Under the pieces are notes generated by a model. That model did not search any database. It saw only the letters and a program-made list of their open reading frames with translations, and was not told where the DNA came from. Position numbers and translations under genes: made by a program. This document shows, one piece after another, positions 56,116 to 64,000 of a DNA stretch of 64,000 nt. How positions within the stretch are numbered: the stretch's first letter is position 1; every line of letters begins with the position of its first letter. Source of the stretch: Prorocentrum cordatum (Eukaryota > Sar > Dinophyceae > Prorocentrales > Prorocentraceae). The DNA is taken from assembly GCA_963575745.1 (NCBI GenBank), contig CAUYUJ010000914.1, positions 173,290-237,289 of the forward strand. The letters are read 5' to 3'.

Positions 56116-56136
56116 CTTGAGCCACAATGACCACGG
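56116..56136 (-). other. Relict spliced-leader sequence upstream of the Cys-repeat gene
   Basis: The minus strand reads CCGTGGTCATTG, then TGGCTCAAG: 18 of 21 positions match the dinoflagellate SL. It lies 41 bases before the ATG at 56075, where a processed leader would sit in the mRNA. Confidence 0.6.
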
Positions 56137-56209
56137 CAGATGAGGAGGAGGAGGAGGAGGAGGAGGAGGAGGGGGGTAGGAAAGGGAATAATGATGTCAA
56201 GATAGACAA

Positions 56210-56309
56210 CATGAGAGAGAGAGAGAGAGAACAACAACAAAAAACAAAAAGGGAGAGTGAAAGTGAGAGAGAGAGGGACAACGGAGAGAGAGAGAGAGAG
56301 ACAGAGAGG

Positions 56310-56361
<52 letters not shown>

Positions 56362-56380
56362 GAGAGAGAGCGAGACACAA
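56210..56380. repeat. (GA)n tract
   Basis: GA dinucleotides with scattered changes; preceded by a short GGA array (56140-56172). Confidence 0.9.
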
Positions 56381-56437
56381 CAACATGTAGGCATGGAGAT
56401 GTCGGGGAGGTGAGGGACACATAGACGGGAAAAGACA

Positions 56438-56532
<95 letters not shown>

Positions 56533-56827
56533 CAATGATGGTATTGATGCAAAGGCTGCTGCTGATGATGAGGATGATGATGAGGAGGATGATGACGATG
56601 CTGATGATGATGCTGCTGATGATTGATGGTGGTGGTGATGTTGTTGTTAATGATGATGGTGATGATGATGCTGCTGATGATGAGGAATATGATGATGCTG
56701 ATGATGATTGATGGTGATGACGAAGTTGCTAATGATGATGATGAAGCTGCTAATGATTATTGATGCTGATGATAACGATAATGCAGGCGGTGATGATGAT
56801 GGTGATGATGATGCTGATGATGATGGC

Positions 56828-56862
<35 letters not shown>

Positions 56863-57380
56863 CAATGATGACAATAACGAGGATGATGATGATGATGCTG
56901 ATGCTGCTGCTGCTGATGATGATGATGCTGATGATGATTATGATTATGATGATGATGATGATGATGATGATGATGGTGGTGATGAGGATGAGGTTGATGA
57001 TGAGGAAGATGAGGATGAGGATGAGGATGAGGATGATGATGATGCTGATGCTGATGCTGATGATGATAATGATGATGATGATGATGATGATAATGATGAT
57101 GATGATGACAATAACGAGGATGATGATGATGATGATGCTGATGCTGCTGCTGCTGCTGATGATGATTATGATGATGATGATGATGATGATGACGATGATT
57201 AGGATCATGATGATGATGGTGGTGATGAGGATGAGGTTGATGATGAGGAGGATGAGGATGAGGATGAGGATGAGGATGAGGATGAGGATGATGATGATGA
57301 TGATGATGCTGATGCTGATGATGACGATGATGATGATAATGATGATGATGATGATGATGATAATGATAATGATAATGATA

Positions 57381-57467
<87 letters not shown>

Positions 57468-57475
57468 CTGATGAG
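56438..57475. repeat. (GAT)n array, about 1 kb
   Basis: GAT/ATG units with GCT, GAG, AAT and GAC variants. Two blocks resemble each other at larger scale (56860-57030 and 57105-57300), suggesting internal duplication. Confidence 0.9.
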
Positions 57476-57485
57476 GGGACCGGCA

Positions 57486-58560
57486 ACCATCTCTTTCACA
57501 CGTCTGGTGCCCGTACGGTGGCCCGGCTTGTTCAGCTGCTGTGGCGCGGTCCCGTTGGCCCGTCGCCTGCCGCGGTGGGCCCTGCTCTGCATCGCTTGCT
57601 TTTCAACTGGGGGCTCGGGCTGCTCCCTCGCGCCTCGCAAGCAAATGCCGCTAGGCCGAAGCCGTGGAGGCAACTGCGCAGAGCCCGCAGCGCACTCTGA
57701 CGTTCTCGTGCGCCCTGGCGTGCAGCTCCAAGGCCTGCGCCTTCGTGCGCTTGGGCGTGAAATAATGGGGGAGGGTAAATGGGGGGGGAGATGTGTGCCC
57801 TTCTCGGTCCCTGAAGGCCCCCTCTTGGGCCCTGAAGGGCCCCTTTCTGCAGCCCTCGCTGCCCCCCCATTCATCGCCCCCCCATTACGCGTCCTCCGAT
57901 GCGCTCCTTCTTGGTGGCTGCCGGGAGCTGGTGGCATCCCGCTGCCGCTTGTCAGCCGACAGTATGGCCCGACTGGCCAGGCGGTCAGACTGTGCTGCCG
58001 CGGCGACGCTGGCAGCCTCCCGCTGGGCCTCCTCCGCGCCCAGCATGGCGGGCAGCTCCGAGATCTGCTGTGTTGAGCGTCGTGACCGTCTCCCCCGAGG
58101 TCGCTGGTCGCCGAGCCGACTTCTAGCACTTAGCGGGGGGCGTGGACCGCTGGGCGACGCGCCGCCTCGTGGAGACCGGGCCGCTCGCGCTGGGCGCCGC
58201 CGCCGTGCTGCTGCCGGCCATGCTGGGCAACGTGATCGCGGAGTCCGTGGCGGCAGAAGTAGGGACTCCGGCAAGCGTACTCCCACGGTGGCGCCGCGGA
58301 GCGGTCGGCGCCCGCGCTTCCAAGGAGAAGGGATCCGCCGAGAGGGCTTGGCGAGGCATTGCGCGAGGCGGCATACGCGACCTTATGCGGTGGCGTACGC
58401 GGGTCGCCAGCGCGGCGCGCCAAGTTGGCAACGAGGGCGCGTACGCGCGACCTTGCGCGGGCAGCTTGCGCGCCAGTGTCGGCACGGTCGACCCCGATTT
58501 CTTTTTTTTTTCGCTCAGGTGGACGTCCGCTGGCACTGCAGTCTGCTCAGCAGCCGCGTC
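57486..58560. other. Possible exons on either strand, unresolved
   Basis: On the plus strand 58090-58265 reads VDRWATRRLVETG then a hydrophobic stretch (PLALGAAAVLLPAMLGNVIAES), and a T-rich tract ending in CAG (58498-58518) could be a splice acceptor. On the minus strand 58070-57885 reads a helical segment (MLGAEEAQREAASVAAAAQ). Neither is long enough to choose. Confidence 0.3.
57780..57900. repeat. Dispersed CCCTGAAGGGCCC module
   Basis: Resembles 58590-58720: GGGCCCTGAAGGGCCCC (a perfect hairpin with TGAA loop here), TTTCTGC, CCCT(C/T)GCTGCCCCC, then a CATTACGCG/CTTTACGCG block. Confidence 0.55.
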
Positions 58561-58589
58561 CCTTGGGCGCGAATGAATGGGTGCGACTA

Positions 58590-59400
58590 ATGGGGGTGTG
58601 GGGGGAAGGTACCCTCTTCGGCCCCTCAAGGCCCCCTTCTGGGCCCCATGTCAGGGGCCCTGAAGTGCCCCTTTCTGCGGCCCTTGCTGCCCCCGAATTT
58701 GATCGCACCCCCTTTACGCGACGCCCAACTGCAGAGGCCCTTGCAGGCCTCCGGGCGCCCCAGCTGGGGCAGGAACGCCCAAACACTTCCAACCTTGATC
58801 CCCGAGGGTCGGGGGCAGGACTTCCTGTTTTAGGCAGGCTCCCCCGCGGCTTCCCCCATGAACTTTCGGTCCCAAGTGGGCCCCAAGACGGACCACGAGG
58901 GCCCCACGAGGCCCCCAAGACGGCCCAAGAGGACCCCGAGACGCCTAAAGATCGGCCAAAGACACCCAAGATGGCCTCAAGATGGCCCAAGAGGCTTCTA
59001 AGACGCCCCAAGAGGCCTCCAAGAGGCCTCCCAAGAGGACCTCAAGAGGCAAGACGTCCCAAGATAACCTCGCCTTTTCAGCTTTCCAACGCTCCAAGAC
59101 GGCCCAAGAGGCTCCCAATACCACCCCTAAAACAGCCTCCAAAACGGCCCCCAAGACCAAGAGGCCCCCAAGAGGCCCCCAAGAGGCCTCCAATAGGGAG
59201 CAAAGGCCCCAAGACGGGCCCAAAAGGGGCCCAAGAGAGGGAACACGAACCGAAAATCCGAGCATTCCGCCCCAGAAGGCCCACAAGAGGCAAGAGGCGC
59301 CCAGGAGGCCCCAAGATGCCCCCAAGACGCCCAAAGAGGCCCCCAAGAGGCCCAAAAGAGGCCCCCCAAACGGCCCCTCAAAGGCCTACGAACTGCCTCC
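58590..59400. repeat. Dispersed modules and CCAAGA-rich block
   Basis: Holds the second copy of the 57780-57900 module, the 97-bp repeat (58732-58827) and a long CCAAGA-rich block (58880-59400). Open frames rich in Pro/Arg/Lys or Gly/Leu/Trp are repeat translations. Confidence 0.65.
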
Positions 59401-59830
59401 AAGAGGTCACCGAGAGGCCTCCAACGAACATCGAATAGCCTTCATAACCGCAGTAAGCAATTAAGACCCCCCGGGGTTATCGTTAACACCGCACCGAAAT
59501 TAAATCATTCTTGGGGGCGGTGTTCGCGGAACGATATCTTTAGCACCGCGCAAAAGAAAGGAAACTAAACAATTGCCGCGCCTTGGCTCGGGCGGTATCC
59601 CAATGGGGATCTGTAGGATTCCTAGATATTCCTATTCCCCTCCTGACTCGTGCTACTGCCGCTGCGACGGTAACGCTGATGACGACGATGGCGACGTGTA
59701 TGATTCGAGGCGGCCTGTGCGGGCGACTGGAACTCCAGTCTGAAACGCTGAGCGAGTCCTCAGCTAGGATGTCTCAGGCGAGGCGCTTGTTTCAGAACCA
59801 CACGGAGGCCATATTGCGAGAATAGTTTAG
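59401..59830. other. No gene seen
   Basis: Mixed composition without repeat or convincing frame. Confidence 0.35.
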
Positions 59831-59835
59831 GCGGG

Positions 59836-60476
59836 TTAATCGTTTCGGCGGGCAGACTCGTCTGCGTTAAGAGCAGGTTGCGAGGTGCCAGGGTAACGCT
59901 TCCAGGGTGCTGGAGCGTTATACTTTCGCCGGAGAGAGGGGAGGGGGGGATTTCTTAATTGCCTCTCCAGGTTGCCCACAGCCCAGGCACGGTGGCGGGA
60001 TGGGCCGAAAGCCATTCGAGAAGGAACGAAGCCTCTTCCTGGCCCCAGAGGAGAGCCTGCGTGAACGAGGAGGGCTGGAGGAAGAGGCACGGAGGGACCT
60101 GAGCAACAGCGAGCCCCTCCCGAGACCAGAGCGGCCCTTGTTCCCAGCGTCTTGACTGCAGCCGGGGTGGGCCGCAGAGCACGGGCCCCCGCGCGCACTG
60201 CCACCCACCTCCGAGCCGGCGCTCGGGCCTCGGCCTCGGCTGGGGCCCCGCACGCCTCCTCCGAGGTGGCCCTGCGCGCCTCACCGGCGTGCTCTCGTCG
60301 CCGCCTGCCCGGCGCCACTGAGAGGCTCTGGTCGGTTCTGTGCTGCCCAGGTCGCCGTCGTCCCCGCCAGTGCTGGCGGCCAGCTGCGCTAACGCACAGC
60401 GGGGCCACGAGCGCCCGACGGGCCCATGGCGATAGCATGCGCGCACGCGGAAAGACGCAAGACAACCCAACCGCAT
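59836..60476 (-). CDS. Hypothetical coding downstream of an SL relict
   Basis: Two overlapping minus frames are open here: 60495-59836 (219 residues, with MLSPWARRALVAPLCVSAAG resembling a signal peptide) and 60476-59955 (173 residues, MRLGCLASFRVRACY). Both lie right after the spliced-leader relict at 60513-60531. The first ATG after the relict is at 60476. Sequence is Ala/Arg/Gly-rich and I recognise no domain, so which frame is used is open. Confidence 0.3.
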
Positions 60477-60512
60477 GAGTTCGCAACAAGAGCAAGCGGG
60501 CCTAAGAGGTTC

Positions 60513-60531
60513 GAGCCAAAATGGCTACGGA
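60513..60531 (-). other. Relict spliced-leader sequence (19 exact bases)
   Basis: TCCGTAGCCATTTTGGCTC matches the SL exactly; the last three bases differ (GAA instead of AAG). The absence of GT after it argues against an SL RNA gene. Confidence 0.75.
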
Positions 60532-60535
60532 GGAG

Positions 60536-60560
60536 GAGAGAGAGAGAGAGAGAGAGAGAC
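60536..60560. repeat. (GA)n tract
   Basis: Short GA dinucleotide run directly upstream (minus sense) of the SL relict. 60561-61085 holds no convincing gene. Confidence 0.8.
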
Positions 60561-61089
60561 ACGGGGGAAGGGAGAGGGGAGCAGGACGATCTGTGTGTGT
60601 TAGCCCCATCTATCAAAAGACATCGTACTCCTCCCTCCCATTCCATACCATGGAGTTGGGCACGCTCTATTCGCAGAGGACATTGTGGAAGAAGACATGG
60701 GTCCCGATGGAGCGACTTTGTCCAGTAAGGCGCTGGAGACAAAGAAATGAAGGGAAATGACAAAAAACATGGGGAACTAGGAGGCGCATGCAACGAGGCG
60801 GAGGGGCGAAGACAGGAAGAAGAGCATTGACGGATGTCGAACAGAAGACTGTGACAGACGCCTCACAGGGAACTACACACATGCTGATGCAGCAGTACAG
60901 CCAGCGCTGCGGCGAGAGCGTCCTTCCATTGGGCGGGGAACCGACGGCATCCTTGAAACGTAAACTATTCTTCAGCGGGAATGCCACACTCTGTCCTCTC
61001 TCCATGCGCCCGCGGCGGCCCGATCGCGGCCGCCTCCCCCGCGCCGCGGGCGGGGCTCCGAGAGGCCCGAGCGCAGCTCTTGCCCCGCC

Positions 61090-61345
61090 CTCCTCCTCCT
61101 CCTCCTCCTCCTCCTCCTCCTCCTCTTCTTGCTATTATTATTCTTATCATTCGTTTGATGTATTACTATTATTATTAGTCGCATTATTCTTGTTATTGCA
61201 AGTTTTCTTCCTATTATTCTGCTTATTCTTATTATTATTATTATTTTTATTAATTCCTCCTCCTCCTCCTCCCACTCCCCCTCCTTCTCTTTCTCTTCTT
61301 CCTCCTCCTCCTCCTCCTCCTCCTCCTCCTCCTCCTCCTCCTCCC
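61090..61345. repeat. CTC arrays and AT-rich ATT patch
   Basis: CTC units at 61090-61125 and 61258-61345 flank ATTATT/TTATTC-rich sequence. On the minus strand this would be 3' of the 61425-61625 gene. Confidence 0.85.
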
Positions 61346-61424
61346 TCTCCTACCTATGGTAGAGGTTGTGGAAAATCGGCCCGGCCCATCAGACCGAATC
61401 CTCCTCCGCCGCTCCGCAAGGCGC

Positions 61425-61625
61425 TCACTTCCTTTTCGCGGCCCTCATCCGGGCCCTCCACGCCTCCCGCTTGCGCGTGTCGTGCTCGTCGAAGACGGGC
61501 TTCACGAAGCGGCAGTATACGTACCAGGCGCAGGCGAGGCCCACCAGCGCGGCCACGCTAGCCGGCCCGGCGCCGATCTTCAGGCCGGTGAGCTCGGCGA
61601 AGCTCGGCGGGGCCTCGCCCGGCAT
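61425..61625 (-). CDS. Small single-pass membrane protein, 66 residues
   Basis: The first minus-strand ATG after the spliced-leader relict (61833-61854) opens this frame after about 207 leader bases that contain no ATG in any frame. Residues about 22-41 are a membrane helix (ASVAALVGLACAWYVYCRFV), followed by a charged cytosolic-type tail (FDEHDTRKREAWRARMRAAKRK). The upstream leader is also open in this frame back to the relict, so a longer N-terminus is possible only with a non-AUG start. Family unknown. The context of leader, short ORF and no frameshift suggests a real, possibly retroposed, gene. Confidence 0.6.
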   Translation of the reverse strand: MPGEAPPSFAELTGLKIGAGPASVAALVGLACAWYVYCRFVKPVFDEHDTRKREAWRARMRAAKRK

Positions 61626-61832
61626 GGGCGGCGCGCCGCGGATGGGGCGGCAGAAGGCGCGCCCGCCGCCGCCCGCAGCGGTTCGCCGCGTGCCCGCCAG
61701 CCAGGGGAGCCCAGGGCTGGGCTGGCTGCAGCGGCCTTGCCCCTCCGCGGGCCGGCCAGGCTTCTCCCTTCCCCTCAGGGGGCGCGCCTGCGGCGGCGCC
61801 GCCAGCAGGGGCGCGCTCTTGTGCCGAGGCGG

Positions 61833-61854
61833 CTTGAGCCCAAACGGCTACGGA
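61833..61854 (-). other. Relict spliced-leader sequence (20 of 22 bases)
   Basis: TCCGTAGCC, one change, TTT, one change, then GGCTCAAG. It is followed by CCGCCTCGG, not a GT donor. Confidence 0.75.
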
Positions 61855-62165
61855 GGAGTGTATGCGGCCAGCGATGCAGCCAAAGCGGCTTCCCGCGGGA
61901 CGGACGCCTTTTCAAACTCCTATCGTGCGGCCAGTGCTGACGCCATAGCAAGGCGGCTGAGGGGCTGGAAGCGTTCTGATGAGATCGCACAAGTTCATCG
62001 AGTTACATCCCATGTGGTCAATCATGCGCGCGTGAAAAACTGATTTCAGCCAACCCCAGTAAGAGCGCGTTCCAAAGCAATTGCAAGCAATTCTGAGCCA
62101 TGCGTTGCCAAAAAACGCAAAGCGTTGCTTGGAGTCGTTGGTTGACATTGTTTGGCATGTATGTG
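61855..62165. other. No gene seen
   Basis: About 300 bases without a convincing frame or repeat. Confidence 0.35.
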
Positions 62166-62168
62166 AGT

Positions 62169-63722
62169 CCCATTGGCCCTCTGGGCGTGAGTGGGTTAGA
62201 GCGGTTCCTCTTCCAACCCCCCTTCATCCACCCCGGGGAGGGGTTTATCACTGCACCCGATCATCAAACACCTCCTCCCCTGGGCGACCGGCAGCCCCCC
62301 CCCACCATCCATATCAACAACATCAACTCCAAATACACTTTGAGGAACTTTGGGGGTCATGCCCGTGGGCCCCGCGAGCACTTTGCATCGTGCTTTTTGC
62401 AAGGGCGGCGGGGGGGCTATCATTTTGCCAGCTGTGCGCAGGGACACCAGGCAAAGTGCACTTCGCGGCTAAATCTGGATCATGCGCGGCAACCCCATGG
62501 TCACTTCGCATAGGTGTTTGTCAAAGGCGGCGGGGTACTAGCACATCGCCTGCTGTGCGCAGGCCCACAAGACACCATGAGAGCCACCCCGCCGCGAATG
62601 CGCAAAGGATTTCGAACAGGACGGTGGGTGCTGACATGCTTCCCGATGTGTGCTGTCACGTGCGTGGGTGCACCTGACACACTCTGCGCGTGCCCCGATC
62701 GTGGCACAACTGGCGCGGCTGGAACAAACGGCACACACATGGCGCACGTGGAGCACGTGGCTCATCTGGCGCGCCAGGCGTGCCTGGCACGCTTGGGCTC
62801 CAGGGGTACCTGGCGCACCTGGCGCGCGTGGTACGCCTGGCACGCGTGGCGCACCTCGCCCCAGCATCGCGCACATGGATATGTGTTTTGGTTCCTGGTA
62901 GCTGTCCATCCATAGACGACCGTTGCAGACGCTGTGGCTCTTGTGCTACTTATGTGTTCGGAGGGCGGGCGGGAGCGAGCGAGACAGCTTGTGCGCGGGG
63001 AGGGTGTACCGACTCCTCCCCATACCCCTCCCCTGGGTCTGGACAGGCGGTGTTCGCGACCCATTGGAGCGTCCAAGAAGGTCTCGGCGAGAAGGCACGC
63101 ATCGTTGATTGTACTAAGGTGATGGCACATGCTGGCCTCCTGGGGGATGGAATATGGTACCCCCTTCTATAATCGACCTCCTCAAAGATGGCCCCACGAT
63201 GGCCCCCAAAGCTCCGAAGGATGCCCCAAGACTGCCCCAAGAGGGCCCGAGGCACCCAAAAGGCCTCAAGAGGCCCCACGAGGTCCCCAAGAGGCTCCCA
63301 AGGGAGCCCCAGGTGGCCCCAAGAGGACCTCCCGAGGCACCCAAGGACGCTCCACGAGGCCGCTGGGACCGCCACGAAGCCCACAAGACGCCCTACTAGG
63401 ACATACAAGGACCCCAAGAAAATCTCAAAAGATCTCCGATGAGACTACGAGAGACAGCCAAGAAGCCTCTGGCCTCTCTGCTCGCCATCCTCCACCTCCT
63501 CCTCCTTCTCCTCCTCCTCCTCCTCCTCCTCCTCCTCCAACTCTTCCCCATCCACCTGTTCTTCCTACTCCCTCCTCCCTCCTCGCCCTCCCCCTCCCCC
63601 TCTTCCTGCTGCTCCTCCGATTCCTCCTCCATCTTCCCCCTCTTGCGATACGACCGCTTCCCCTCCACTCCACTGCATGCTCCTCCACATCCCTGATCAG
63701 GGCAACTCGCCTGGACATCGTT
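62169..63722. repeat. Composite modular repeat, copy C, with inserts
   Basis: Modules: TGGCCCTCTGGGCGTGAGTG (62169-62202), CCCCTCCCCTGGGTCTGGAC (near 63024), CCAAGA-rich block (63184-63425), CTC block (63488-63605) and CCCTGATCAGGGCAACTCGC...CATCGTT (63691-63722). Between the first two lie a diverged ~124-bp duplication (near 62400 and 62525, sharing GCTGTGCGCAGG) and a 9-bp CTGGCGCGC-type minisatellite (62745-62865). No gene seen. Confidence 0.6.
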
Positions 63723-64000
63723 CGGCCTTGCGTGGCATTGGTCGGGCAACCCTGGGCAACCTGGGGCGAGGCAGGGGGCCGCCTCTGAATCCCATGGACA
63801 GACAAGAACCCTTCAGGGAAAAACTAACAGAGAAATGTACGGGATAGACGGCGGCAGATAGAAAACAATCCCTGTGGTGAGAGGAGACAAGTAATCATAC
63901 TGAGCAGGTGTTAGATGAGGAGGTGGAAGAGGGGAGTGAGGACAAGCTAGGCGCGCTCGCGCCATATCGGACATCCTACTCCTCCTGCTCACCCCTCCCC
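63723..64000. other. No gene seen
   Basis: Mixed sequence to the right edge without a convincing frame. Confidence 0.4.

Overview
The window looks like nuclear DNA of a dinoflagellate. Four minus-strand matches (18 to 20 of 21-22 positions) to the dinoflagellate spliced leader (SL) lie at 6735-6756, 56116-56136, 60513-60531 and 61833-61854. Further signs are GC-rich coding DNA, AG|GC-type intron borders, very large GGA/CTC and GAT/ATC microsatellites, and LINE and other element remnants broken by stops and frameshifts. A run of 100 N (38901-39000) marks an assembly gap. I see no rRNA, tRNA or CRISPR.

Layout. 1-6756: minus strand, a decayed multi-part coding region downstream of an SL relict. 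It has a disordered N-terminal part carrying small hairpin repeats, a zinc ribbon, a duplicated WW-x-AR segment and a RING-H2 finger running off the left edge. 6.8-13.4 kb: repeats (minisatellites, an 83-bp satellite, GGA tracts) with no convincing gene. 13.8-20.1 kb: a near-complete LINE on the minus strand (ORF1-like, endonuclease, reverse transcriptase, RNase H). 20.4-26.3 kb: direct repeats, an 860-bp purine tract, a composite repeat and GAT arrays. 26.5-30.5 kb: a plus-strand element coding for a RepB-like primase, three Cys4 zinc modules, a D,D35E integrase core and an OTU-type protease. 31-42.8 kb: repeats only (pentamer and hexamer arrays, a MITE-like element, ~375-bp tandem units, foldbacks, a ~1-kb duplication). 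42.8-48.6 kb: a second decayed LINE on the minus strand, split by a composite repeat at 46.1-47.2 kb. 49-50.5 kb: repeats.

50.9-56.1 kb holds the best intact gene, on the minus strand: a secretory, single-pass membrane protein of about 1,419 residues with some 23 Cys-Cys repeats, in five exons. Three of its four introns are bounded by inverted repeats and the fourth by a 17-bp direct repeat. Because an SL relict sits just upstream, the gene probably passed through an mRNA copy, so its introns would have been gained afterwards as introner-like insertions. 56.2-64 kb: GA and GAT arrays, repeat modules and two more SL relicts. One of these leads into a 66-residue membrane protein at 61425-61625.

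The gene models were read by eye. Frameshifts in the mobile elements may be decay or assembly indels (several fall in G runs), so product names describe what the segments encode, not proven proteins.
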